Positions 1 to 12,320 of a DNA stretch of 64,000 bases are shown here, piece by piece. The DNA comes from Urechis unicinctus (Eukaryota; Annelida; Polychaeta; Xenopneusta; Urechidae): contig CM067344.1 in the NCBI GenBank assembly GCA_034190875.2, forward strand, positions 18,205,612-18,269,611, read 5' to 3'. The notes beneath the pieces are model-generated. The model saw only the letters and a program-made list of their open reading frames with translations. It made no database searches and was not told where the DNA came from. A program made the position numbers and the translations under genes. Every line of letters starts with the position of its first letter. Within the stretch, counting starts at the first letter, position 1.

Positions 1-1485
1 CTTGAACTTGGAAAACTGCCTTCAATAACTTATCCATTTTCAGCAACTGAGACTGATGTGGTTTCAGAGTCGAATCATTACTGCTCAAATGCACACAATT
101 GCTGTTTCTATGAGTACGCGGTTGGCAGATTTTGCTTGTAGCGCTCTCCTTCGTCGAGGTAATTTAGACAAATTAACTTGTCGGCACTAAATGAAGCAGT
201 TAGCCATATAAGAATGTGCGTGTAACGAAGTTGTCTTGACTGATTACAACTGACCATCAGCGTGTAATTACACGTTTGAGTTGACACACGCTATCGCTAT
301 GAGTGTGTAACATCCAGACGATATCCTCCATGGCCTCCTGGCGTTGTGTGTAGGATTTAAACACCGATCACCCAACTGCCTCACCATTTGACCTCCCCTC
401 AACTGTCGGAGACAATAGCTTCATTTATTCCATTATATACCAGAAGTCTAATGTGAAGTTGCTTGGGATGAGGTTTCATTGACCAACCCTATCGAGTATA
501 TGCACTTCAGGGGTTTGGGTAGAAGATAGTCATATATTTAAAGGGGTTTGGCGGCTGCGCGCGGCCTGTTGGCTATGTCTCCCAGGATGCTACAATGAGC
601 CAGGAAGTTCGCCCGCTGGGAATACTGAACTGTGGGTAAAGGGGCGGGGAAATTGCGCTCTGTGACATCACATCCGACCATCGGCGCAGCCTTCGAGCCT
701 GATGCATGAAGAATGCCACAAAAGCGCTTGGTACGAATTATTCTCTTAGGTGGTGTACAAGCAGCCTTCATATGCATGAAGGCCTCGGGATACATGGTAT
801 GGAATGAAATTCTAGATATGGTCAGCCTATTACCGGTTTTCTTTGAATCACCTTCCTGACATCATCTGGCAAGCAGAACTCTGGAGGATAGAGAAATCAC
901 CCTACTTCCTGTTGGAACAAATCCTTACGGAACTCTACAAGCTAGTTCGGATTTTGATTACATTTCTCCCATTTGATATTTGCACAGTTAAACTTTTCCC
1001 CTGATAGAGGTTTCATATTAGAACGTTAGCGTAGGAGAGACTGTTAATTTGTTAAGTGCTACTGGTGACATGTGTTGGGACCTCAAATTTGGCTGGTAAA
1101 GACTTTAGGGATGCGCTTCACCAGATGATCACATAACAACCAATGAATAATGTATGAAAAAGTTAAATTGCCTTAGTGGTCAACGGAGGCATTTTAACAC
1201 GAATACGCGCCACAACGACCTCACTCGTCTCCCAACAGCTGCCAACCCACGCAGTAATACTGTTGTTTTCCCGCCTCAACCATTTCCTAATGAACGAAAT
1301 TGCTAGTTTCGTCAAGATGTCGAAGACTTCTATGACTAATTTCATAGCTCACGTACATAAAACCATTTAGATCACCTACAATAGTACACACGTAATAACG
1401 TTACTGAAAGCCATGGTTGGACTAGCCTACTACCATGGCGCAGCTACAACGCTTGACACAAGGCACTACGTATCGTATAAACACA
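1..1485. other. No supported gene; short perfect palindrome at 764-783
   Basis: I see no convincing coding exon in this stretch. The open frames are short, have no recognisable domain and lack splice context. At 764-783 there is an inverted repeat with 8-nt arms (GCCTTCAT / ATGAAGGC) around ATGC. A GC-richer patch lies at about 540-700. Nothing ties either to a function. Confidence 0.5.
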
Positions 1486-1636
<151 letters not shown>

Positions 1637-1639
1637 TTC

Positions 1640-2790
1640 GTCAGCTTTTGTAGGTACGCCCCTCTTCGGCTAGGAGAATGCCATGACCACAAAATATCTA
1701 GTGACTGAATCTAGGATGCGTTTGGGATTGCTACACTGGATTCATTTGAGACTGAACTTGACTAAGATGGTCATCCTCCAACTGACTAATCAAGCCTTGA
1801 CTTGAAGCGAACAACAGATTATGTATATGTAAAGAAGCCCTATTGCACCTACCATTTTGGATGGGGCTACTTGCTGACTAAGTCATGTCGTCGTAACCTG
1901 ATAACCCTGTCTGACTTGCCCAAACAACTGGGCTTCATTTCGCACTTATATTCAAGATAACTAATAACAACAGGCATTCAGTCTTAAAAAAAGTTTCTTA
2001 ACTGATGAATCCTCCATATATAGTAGCCCAAGATGTTCTCTTAACAAACATCGAATTTGATATTTCTCCAAGTCGTGTTCACTGAGATATTGCATTGCAG
2101 AAGAAAAAAACCAAGAACTTTATAATAAGACGCCCAAAAGAACTAACAAAGGCATTCACCACTGATGTGAAGTCACCCAATAATACGATCATTGGCTCTG
2201 TGGTGTTGGAGTGTCATGTTTCCACAGCCTAGAATAGTCCAGCGATATTCACCGGTATGTTCATCTTCACCATACTTGTCCTCCGGTAGATCAAAGAGCT
2301 GCATGCTGCTTTACACCTTCCAGTAACACCAGTATACAATTCTAAATATCAAACGAACATCAAGGATTGATACTGTCAGCTATAGGCAGCAGTTACTTTT
2401 AGATTGACTGAAGAACTGATAGTTGGGACACGTTTGACTTACATTTATATCTCTCATCACCACATCAACAATATTTTGGATAGGTGCGGTTTTTAATTTC
2501 ATAACACTGATGTGTTAATTTCCAATATCTCTTCTGTTCTCAGATTCAATCATACAATTCAAATAGCCCAAAAAGCCAACAAATACAATTACAAATATAT
2601 CTTTTATCAAGAATACATCGAGCATTAGTTTTCCAAGGCATCATCAAAGTACACTGGCAAGTCTAATGTGCTAACCAAAGATTAAGAGAAGACTATACTC
2701 AGCACTGAGCATATTTGTAAACAATAAACACGTCTATAACTGAAGACAAGAAATGCAACATTTATCATGGAAGGGCAAGTGGATACAGAT
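1640..2790. other. Gene-free stretch downstream of CSTF1
   Basis: No coding signal is visible. The portion nearest 2790 is expected to hold the 3' UTR and polyadenylation region of the minus-strand CSTF1 gene, but I could not point to a convincing polyadenylation signal. Confidence 0.5.
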
Positions 2791-5700
2791 CTAGTCTGTC
2801 TCTGCTTTGCGATACCAGAAACGTGCCCTAAAATCCTCGCTGCATGTGATGAAGGCAGGGCCTGTTGGAGAATGTATAATACAGCCCACTGCACCATTGT
2901 GACCTGTACACAGAACACAGTGATACAGTGATTGAATGCGGATGTCAAAGTTTCCTGGGATCTATCCCATCCTTCCACTATATGTGAAATGGACTGAGGC
3001 TGAATTTGAATTTGGACTCACCCAGTGCTAGAAGGCGTTGTCTATCAGCATTTCTGGCATCCCAGCAACACAGACTGGTAGTTTTCTCATCAGGAAACAG
3101 TACTGAAAGCAAGCCACCCAAATCATCGCCTTACAACATAAGAACTGCTACATAGAACAGAATTAAGAATAGAACATTCTAAGATAACAGGGACACATAA
3201 GGCTCACTAAGAGTGGCCTAATTCTCCTTCCCCGTCACAGTCCAATACAGAAGGATGCCTACCGTAGTCCTCTGTGTGGTTGAAGACAGCTTGAGATTTG
3301 CGCTCCTGTTTGCCAGTAGTACCAGCACCTGTGTAAGCTATCAGGCAGCGTGCCGTGGACAGCTCCCATAACTTCACCACCGAGTCCTTGCCACTGGATA
3401 GTATATACTGTTTACAGCCATCAACACATTATAGTACAACATCATACATGGAATGACGTAGCATAGGTTCATGACCATCACTAAGCATCTTACATTGGAG
3501 AATGATTCACGAGTCTGAATCTCATCAACAGAATAACGATGACATGAAGTGTGGACCAGCTAACCTTGGAGTTTCTGGAGAACATGACAGAGCAAACCTC
3601 ATCACCATCATGTGCCTTAGTGAACGTGTTGACACATCGACTGCTCACTCCATCCCATACCTTGATGTCCCCATCCTCAGATGCCGTCACATACATGTTG
3701 GCAGATGCGCAAAACTTGGTCTGAAGTAGCAATATAGGTCTACTGAAGTTGAAGTAAGACAGTTGTACCATTGGTAATAAGCAATGTGTTTAGCGGCGTA
3801 GTTTGGCCCCTCATTAAGCTACAGTTAGTGCAGTCTTACTGCTGTAATGGGACCGCTGTGTTGTTCCTCTGGATTGCTGGCAACGAAACATTGGAATGTG
3901 TTCACATCATATAACCGCACTGCAACAGTCAGAGCGGCACAGATGTTTGCAATAAAATCTGGTACTGGCAAAAGGAATCATGTCTTACACCCACAATGGT
4001 CAGTCACATACCCAAACTCTCAAACCTTCCAAATACACTGTGTCAAGAGATAAATAGTACTATATATATAGCAGCCATAGACTGCAATATACCTGATAAA
4101 GTCTGCCGAAAACATAATGTAGAGCTGAATTCTGTTATAAACTCAAATCAGAGATGGAGTAAATATGCAGGGTTAGACTTACCTACAGGATGCTGAGTAC
4201 CCACTATTATGTAATCTCCTGAAGGATGAAACGATAAACACTGGACTTCGGCTGCTTCCTGGAGCAGTGCGAACATACATGCACAACATACTATTTAACA
4301 AACTAAAATAGATTGACAGTTTTAAACTTGGGCAAGAAAATGAACATATGACTTGAAGATCTGACTGTATGGCCAAACAATTCCACGCAATGGAGAAAGA
4401 TATTTTGTTGATTTGTAACAAACTTATTAATCAGACGACAAATACCTCAACTAAGTATGGGTGCATATAATCTTATTATAAGATGTTGGGGTCACCTGTA
4501 TACTTTTGTAGGCTTTCTTCACTGATGGCTTAGAGTATTCAAAGAAGCGCACACTGTAGTCTCTGCTGCCTGAAGCCAGGATCTGATGGTAGGGGTGGAA
4601 GTCCAGACAGGTTACTTCCTGGTAGGCATAACAATATGATCATAATGTCTGTCACATCTTATCAAGCCCAAAATCCAAGACTAGATGAAAAACTACTATT
4701 CTATATCAATTTACAAGAGTGAAAACATGCTAATTTATGTTGACAAGGCATGAAATGATAAGAATGCCCAGGTGAGGATGATCCTGTGGGTAAGTTAGTA
4801 ATCAGACAGCGCCCTCTATTGCTATTATATTATGCTAGAATCATATGGTCCTTTGCTTTCTGAGGTATAATATTAGCAGATGTCCTGGAAAGAAAGGCTC
4901 ATGTTGACGGGATCGCTCTTTGAGACTAACTAAAATCATCACAAGTAAACTGAAAGATTTACACCAGTCAACATCTGTTTTCAATACACGTACCGCGGAG
5001 TGGTCATAAAGAGTGCGGACCACAGGGTGATTTTCCATCTGTTGTTGTGGTGTTTCCTGGGCCAAAATATCAGCTGGGGTGGCACTTTTAGCCAACATAC
5101 GCTCAACGTCCAGTATCTGCACTCAAACAATGACAATTTACTCTACAACAATCAATAAAAATAATTTACTCTAGCCTATTAGACAGTTAGTATATTGCAA
5201 TAAGTCTATGCCAAGTGAAGTTTAATATTTTAACAAAATTAAATGCAACGACAATGCATCGTACATATTGAACATGTTGAGAAACTGAGTCAAGAAAAGC
5301 ACCTTGATTGATGAGTCTTCTGACCCAGTAGCTATCAGCTGCCCTGGTTACATTGGGTCAAACAGACAGAAGTTTTACAAAATCACCCATATAGCAGTGA
5401 TTCCTCTTCCATTTAACCAAAATGTCAGACCTAAAAGTATTACTCTGCTAAATATGCTGACCATTATGATGAAAGACACCAGCCCTGCAGGGGGCTTTGT
5501 GTGCTGTGACGTAGCAGGTCTCGTATTGGGCAGCTTCTGGGGAGATGGTTTGAACTGAACAACCAACATAGAAAACATTATGTGCTAATACAAGCATCAG
5601 CAGTAGTGAATGTTGATTTGTCAATTTAATGAAAATTCTTACTGCTTAAAAATATCCCTCAGTGGAAAATTATGTGAACTTACATGTACTCTGGGAATAT

Positions 5701-6369
5701 GGTCAGTTCACATATATGTATGAAGCAAATATACTGAACAGGCCCAACTTTTATTTTGATGGCTAGGGTGCCAGCTCTGATAAAATAGTCTGCAACCATT
5801 ATGGAAGACATATATCCTTGTTTGAGGTTTGCAGTTATTATTAACCTTTTTCATCCCAGTGCCATAGTTTATAAATTAAAAACATATTTCCACATCAAGT
5901 CTGGAATTATAGACAAAATTGCTGATATACAGTGTACCTTATTTCACGAAATAAAAATTCCACAACAGAGCACACAAGATAACACCCAATGATGGACAAA
6001 TAAAAGATGCGACAGTTCTATACCAAACATAATCTATTCCCTTACCATCAGTTTCAAATTCCAAATCAATGCCAGTGCCTGGAGCAACAGTTTCTCCTTC
6101 CAGGTTCTGTTCATTAGACTTATCTGTACATTAATCACATATCAACAAAATATCACATAAATATAACATGTGAATGTCCAGTAATGATTGTGAAATGTAT
6201 GCAGTAAATGTGTGAAGCAGCTTCAGTAAGTATCAGCTTACCATCCTCTGACTGTAGCCCTAAACCGACGACTTTGAGCAGGCGGTCAGAGGGAGGACAT
6301 GACGGTCGGGCATTGACAACAGCTGCCAGATTCACCGCAATCTGCTGGTGACCATCGTAAAACAGCTGG
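2791..6369 (-). CDS. CSTF1: Cleavage stimulation factor subunit 1 (CstF-50), N-terminal exon not found
   Basis: CstF-50 is the WD40 subunit of the nuclear cleavage stimulation factor, which binds the GU-rich element downstream of poly(A) sites in pre-mRNA 3' processing. Twelve coding exons can be placed by homology with GT/AG borders and consistent phases: 6369-6242 (dimerisation region, [14 protein letters not shown]), 6123-6046 ([14 protein letters not shown]), 5554-5462 ([14 protein letters not shown]), 5343-5303 (41 bp, [13 protein letters not shown]), 5116-4994 ([25 protein letters not shown]), 4618-4496, 4258-4183, 3919-3840, 3720-3565 ([17 protein letters not shown]), 3407-3263, 3102-3022 and 2903-2791. 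The last ends [13 protein letters not shown] and stop 2793-2791. WD repeats run from exon 3 of this list to the end. Similarity to vertebrate CSTF1 is high throughout. The short first coding exon expected before SQLFYDG was not found within about 1 kb upstream. The donor after 5462 is GTCAGC, unusual but GT. It looks functional. Confidence 0.95.
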
Positions 6370-8277
6370 CTGCAAGCAAATTTTGGGGGTCCACAAGAAA
6401 CTCGAGGGTCCAAATAGATGTTTCCTATTGCATACATATTAATTCGTTTATCAGCAATAGAGTTCACAGCTGCTTTCTGACAGTCAATGTCCTGAACAGC
6501 TGGACCCTCAATCTTGATGCGCATCAGTATCTCCAGCACTCTTTCTGACACCGAAGCACGTTTGCGAGATATTGTGACATTTGTATGGAGAAGTTCATGA
6601 AGCACATCAGAATAAATCTCGACGCTACGCGAAACGCACGATCGCCCTTTAATGTCCTTACACTGAGTTTCTCTAGCGCAGCGCTGCCAGGTAACAAGCC
6701 AACTGGGTGAAGCTCAGTTGGTAAAACAGGCTGTAAAAATGATTCTATCTGCATATCTCTTCCCAATAGAACATCTTTCGCCAGATAATGTCAATACTCT
6801 GAAACCAAACCTTCTCATCACTATCATCTAGACCAATGATTGAATTCGCTTATTTTCGCTGAGTAAAGAAAGCGTAACACCCATACGCTGTAGCGCATTT
6901 CTTGGCGGTAAAAGCTGTCGCCACTGCGTTGACCTGGCCAGCGCAGAGCTTATCATCGTGCTCTATTTATTCAAACAAGTCAGAAGACGCAACTTATTTT
7001 AGTCGGTAGTTTTAAATTGCACTCGCCAGTCGGGCGACGACTTTCGAGTTTTCATTTCACCTGCAGGTGGGCCAATTAACGATCTCGCGAGTTTGTAGCT
7101 TTGCTTAATGGATGCACGGCATCACAATTCTCGCGCGTCCACCCTACCCTACCCAACACTATCCGACGCTACCCTACCCTACCCAAGCGCAAACACTGTA
7201 TGCCACGCCCGGGACGCCGCGCTCTGGTCGCTTGTGACGTGCGAGCTAGGGGCTATTTTAGGTATGGTGCGTCAGCAATGAGAGTAGTTTAGCTGTTTAG
7301 GGCGACATCATTGCTTGTCAAAATAATGGAAATTTATATTGATGATGTTTATACTCAACGTTATTGTACATAAGTGAATCACACGCAAGTCCGGTATTAA
7401 TCTTAAATTTTGTGTACGAGTTGGTCTGGGTACGAGTTGGTCTGGGTACGAGTTGGTTTGGGTACGAGTTGGCCCGATCCCATATTTCCACCAAAAATCC
7501 CTATAATTGGAGGGCTTTTCTAGACTCCCATTATCAAGTCTGCAACAGCTACATTCTACTTAATGTATGTCTGCAGTACATACCCAAATATCAAATAACT
7601 ATTTGAAAAGTCCGGCCACCAGTTGGCCACATCGTTTTTATTTAGGTATGTTATGTTGCACTATAATTTCAATCAAATGTTATCGTAACAGGTAGCTCAA
7701 ATCAACCGTGGTCTCAAATCACTGTGGCGAGATCACCATGGGCCGATTTCACAAGCATTCGACATCACAGACACTGTATAGATACGCTGACACTGTATAG
7801 ATACTCAAATATCGCCCACATCATAAACAACGCACCTTATAATCAGACGATACAACTGGTCGCGTTCCTTTATTCCAAATTTGCTCATCGTTTCAATATT
7901 TCTATCAAGTTTCAAACCAAATGTATCGTCAGTTAACACTATTTTCGCTTTGTTTTTATTTTGCAAAGTCTAGTGTCCACCACCCAAACAAGTGTGAAAA
8001 TATATAAGTATCAAATAAGAACCTCACGAGACAAGCTATTTCTGGCACGGCCGAGAGTCAAATACTTTGCGCCAATCATATAAACACCGAGTAGAAGAAA
8101 ATTAGGATATTGGTCATTTAGACAGAAAATTAAATTTAACTGAAATCAATCGTTCAGCATAATCTGACACCATGAACCATATTCAATGTAATTTTGTTTA
8201 CCGACCCTCCTTCAATATAATTAACTTGGGGCCTAATAAATGCTCGCCTGGAAGACTGGGTGGTCAGGTTACCAACA
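6370..8277. other. Upstream region of CSTF1; no gene recognised
   Basis: This holds the intron or upstream region of CSTF1. Two minus-strand open frames (about 6153-6605 and 6524-6766) partly reflect the 6369-6242 exon and otherwise show no known domain. Two CTACCCTACCC clusters lie at about 7142-7190. A 16-bp tandem repeat lies at 7415-7472. The missing first CSTF1 exon might lie in or beyond this stretch. Confidence 0.4.
7415..7472. repeat. 16-bp tandem repeat, about 3.6 copies
   Basis: The unit TACGAGTTGGTCTGGG repeats almost perfectly (one C/T change). There is no coding context. Confidence 0.9.
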
Positions 8278-8281
8278 TTAA

Positions 8282-9911
8282 AGAGGATGTTCAGCCCCAT
8301 ATTGGGAACCCAGGGATCATTTGGTTAATACATAACTACGTTTAGCGCAGACGTAAATAATGCCATCTTTTAATTTGTGCCGCAAAGTTTACACATCGAT
8401 AGCGAGGTAAATATAGAGCGAATTGCGAGTCCGCGAGGCAGGCAGCGTCCGCGATCGTTGCCTTTAAATTTGTCAATGTAATTAGGTAATTAACTAATAC
8501 ATGTACATAAATATGATGCATGTAACAATATTCACAAAGTTTACTTGATCTCCAGCCTTTCAAATAAAGCTGTTTTGAATTAATAAACTGAGCGTTTTGA
8601 GTCTTGAAAACTAATATGTTAAACGTCAAAACCGTTGCTCCTCCAGTCCTGGCCGTCTGGTTCGCATCACATTGAGCTGATCACAAGTCTTGAGAGCTTA
8701 TATGTTGAACGTCAAAACCGTTCCTGATCCCGTCCTGGCACAAAGACTTGCGTCACTTTGACGTACCACCTCAAAATAAAGCTCCAAATGCTTTTACAGC
8801 TGCGGTTAAAGACGTAACACCTTGCAAACTGTACAATGAAATATACTTTTACATACAGCGTAATGCAGTCCTTTGATGTTCATCGAGACGCTCTGGCCTA
8901 CCAGCTGAGAGTATATAATCAGCACCAAATAGCACAAAATCATTCCACTCCAATTCCACGTCTGGTGTGCTTTGTACAAGACAATTCTGAAGTACGCAAA
9001 TCAAGTGATCAACCTTAATTAGAAAATGGGCCGAATTTGCGCGATAGTTGGTTGTGACAACAGCAATTATCGACATTTTGTGAAAGCCATCAATGTAATT
9101 ATGGATCGGCTGGTTGCACTTGCCCGCACCCTTTCACTTTGCACCCTTTTCCTACCCATCACGAAGTCAAACACATCTCACTTGTGCCTCTCATTGATGA
9201 CATTCTTGTTGTATGTGCAGCCATCTGCAACTTACACCCCCCACTTGTGAAGTAAATGTTTATCTGATAGGAGGGCTAGATAGATCTAAGTTAATAATTA
9301 TAATTGCTCATGTAGGAATTTACCTTCTTGCATGTGATAAATTAGCGTCGGTGAAAATAATACTGCATACACTGTTGCATTCTCATGCCGTTACAACAAA
9401 AGTGTGCGTGTCAATGTTAATAATTCATTGTGAAATAATCTTGCTTTTCTTTCCGAGGCCATACTGAGTCTCATTCACCACAAATAGCAAATTAAAGCAG
9501 AAATAAACACGCTGAAAAGGTACGAAATATCACAACTTGTGCAGCAAAACACACGCATCCACATCGAGTACACAAAAAGTTTACCCGAATTGACCTTTGA
9601 CCCGAGACCGGAAGCGCCTCGCTCGCGAGACTCCGAAGGGGTCTATGATTTACAGCTAACATTCGTGGGGTTCATGGTTTTAGGGAGGCACCGTTATCGA
9701 TGGAACTACACAACTAAATAAAACAGATTTCTACAGTACATCACGAATATATCCAGTCAAATAATAATGTTGAAAATTTATCAGCATGATTTTTGATCAA
9801 GTATAATTTGCGGCTCAAATTAAAAGATGGCATTATTTTTGGCTGAATTAAACGTAGCTATGTATTAACGAAATGATCCCTGAGTGCCCGATAAGGGGCT
9901 GAACAGCCTCT
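8282..9911. mobile_element. Non-autonomous DNA transposon with ~110-bp TIRs and TTAA target duplication (Kolobok-like)
   Basis: The segments 8282-8392 and 9801-9911 are inverted copies of each other, with scattered mismatches. Each outer end reads AGAGG(A/C)TGTTCAGCCCC. Each end abuts TTAA (8278-8281 and 9912-9915), and similarity ceases outside, which gives a sharp terminus. A TTAA target is used by piggyBac and Kolobok elements. A THAP-type peptide inside (9026-9073) favours Kolobok, whose transposases carry THAP domains. The interior also holds two direct repeats of about 36 bp (about 8600 and 8690, both with AACGTCAAAACCGTT). No intact transposase frame remains, so the element must have been moved by another copy. 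Confidence 0.75.
9026..9073 (+). pseudogene. THAP zinc-finger N-terminus remnant
   Basis: The frame starting with ATG at 9026 reads MGRICAIVGCDNSNYR. This matches the start of a THAP C2CH zinc finger (C-x4-C near the N-terminus). Homology fades immediately afterwards: the second half with the C-x2-H pair is not visible and the frame ends in unrelated sequence. It lies inside the TTAA element and probably derives from the transposase of its autonomous parent. The match is short. Confidence 0.45.
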
Positions 9912-9915
9912 TTAA

Positions 9916-12085
9916 GTTCGGGCAGCTGAGCTGACCGATGTCTTTGTTTGAGACTGCCCCGAGCCCACTTTATACACCGAAAAGTGGAATATATGACTAA
10001 GCAATATATGTCTGGGCAATAATTAATCGTTAATTCTCTTTCCACATAAAATCGGTAAATCGGCGATGACATCGAAGACTTAGTTGTCGTTTTGAATAGT
10101 TGAACCGATGCGCACACAAGAGCAGCGCCACTGACGCTTCGAAGAATGTATATGCAGAACAGTAGCCATTTGTGGCTGGGAAAGTGTTATAAGTACATAA
10201 ATGGGGGTTAAAATCACACATACTAATCACATGTCACAATCAAAATGAATTATACGGCAAAAAGTGTATGAATATCTTTGGGTTAGAACAGCCACATCAC
10301 GATTTGGCCCAGTCGAAGTGAAATAATACAATCATAACGTTAAGGATTACCCGGATTATTGTAGCGGCTGGCAACCCATGACGAGTAAACGAAGCCTTAA
10401 AACAATATCCCTCCTGCCCTACGCACCACTATAACCTTGGTGATCGATGGGGTAATAGTTGTTGTTGGACGCAGACCGACGCCCCCATGGCACTTAAAGC
10501 CACATTTTACTCTGAACGATGGACTCCGAGGGACAGAAGCTTCGCAGGCTCTTGCGGTATACCGTTATGGTCTCATCATAATGATCACATACTATGATTA
10601 TGCCGAATTATGAACTGTGCGAAATATTATAGAATTCAATCATGAGGGTTGAATGATATTGGTCAACTTCGAAATATATTGAAGGCCGATGAGGTTGGGT
10701 CTGCCTAATATGCAGGTAAACGGTGCATTTACCTAGTAAAATGTCGACAATCGTTGTAGGTTTCTAGACGATATCGCAGCTATGAGTTGTGCATTGATAT
10801 CCGATTAAGATTTTATGACTATTCAATAATCCTGGTGTGCCCTTTACCTGATCGTATTTATGTATCATTGTATGCTGCTCCAGTGATGAATGCCCAGACA
10901 TATCAAGCATAATTGCTGCTTGTTACAGATTTGAAGTACACACGCCGATAACAGGGACAACATCGCGCAAGTTAAACGTCTCCTAACGCCAAAGTCTTAT
11001 TATGATTACCGGGTCATCGATTTCGAATAAATTGAAGGGGCCCAGTAGTTGAGTGGGAATGGTTTCAAATACGAGTCGTCTGGGCTAGGTGAGCATTGCA
11101 TGATGCGGTTAACAGCACAGACAGGACCAGCGCCTTGCACGCACACACCAGTTCACTCCGTCTGTCCATCCAATGACAATAGGGTTGCAATGTAAGCACC
11201 GGTTCGCATAGCTATCGCATGGTCGTATGCATTACGTAACACCGGTGTGCGAGTGAGCGATAATCGCCGTGGATGTAGACCTAAGAGCGACGGATCATAG
11301 CTATACATCATCTCAATCAACGGTGAATACGCAGTAAGTGTCGCTCAATGCATTAGCCGCTGATGTCTATCACTTGTGGTTGTGCCTGGATTTGTTATCG
11401 ATGCATATATCTTCAGTGGTATGGACATTATGTAGATCAAACCGGGCCGTGTACTGACTCGTCTAGGCGCAGTCACCCAGTGAGGCCGGCATATGGGAAG
11501 ATGTAGTTGCTGCTCGCTCTATGATTCGCCATCCCGCTAAGTAGGTATGTAAGTATTCGTACATTAACCGCCTTCTTACATACATCACCGACTGTCAGCT
11601 CTCACAGCCGGTATAACGTATGTTTCAGCAGACGTCAAGGTAAGTCGCGATTTTTATGGCGTACTCATTAATTTCTCTGTCTTAAACACCCTTGTGATGG
11701 TGTATTGAGGCGGCTGATGGAGGGGGGGGGGGCGTAATGTAGGGCTGGGGTGGATATTCAACGCGTTAGGAATTCACTATTTGCCGTCCGATCACTCATC
11801 GTCATGTCATTCACGAGATGTGACCGGATAGGATTTATTGGAGGCATAATGGCATTTTACATAACGCCTGCTTCAGTCGCTTCGATATTGAAGTCATTGC
11901 TATTGGCTCGCCACCCCCATCCCCAAATAGCCTGTTACTGTTCGCCGTCAATGCGTACACTGATCAATGGTGGGGCGTTCATGGGTCGTCGGAGGTCATC
12001 ACATACAGCCAGCTGAAGGCGACTTGCCGTGTTACAAACTCGTTGTGGGTGTCAAGTCAATGAATCACTCATTTCTTCCCTCTAA
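9916..12085. other. Gene-free intergenic DNA
   Basis: No exon, RNA gene or repeat structure could be supported here. Open frames are short and without domain similarity. Confidence 0.45.
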
Positions 12086-12320
12086 CTGTTAGTCTGTATG
12101 ACGTAATTGATTATGTCGATGTATTTCCCAATTGTTGTTGGTCTGTATGATGTCATTGGTAATGTCGGTGTATTTCCCAAATACTGTTGGTCTGTATGAC
12201 GTCATTGATAATGTCGGTGTATTTCCCAATCACTGTTGGTCTGTATGACGTCATTGATAATGTCGGTGTATTTCCCAATCACTGTTTGTCTGTATGACAT
12301 AATTGATATTGTCGGTGTAC
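12086..12320. repeat. 49-bp tandem repeat with CRE-like palindromes, about 4.8 copies
   Basis: The unit runs from CTGTTGGTCTGTATGACGTC to TATTTCCCAATCA and is 49 bp. Five successive copies show increasing identity in the middle. Two copies carry a perfect TGACGTCA (12197-12204 and 12246-12253). The others have one- or two-base variants at the same place. The block lies about 2 kb upstream of the 14,285 gene. Confidence 0.9.

Noticed and set aside
538-795. 85-codon minus-strand frame
   Set aside because: GC-rich and without recognised similarity; no start or splice support.
7138-7190. CTACCCTACCC clusters as interstitial telomere repeat
   Set aside because: The unit does not match the animal telomere hexamer and the run is very short.
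12086-12320. Possible CRISPR-like array of regularly spaced repeats
   Set aside because: The whole 49-bp unit is repeated with no unique spacers, and the context is an animal genome.
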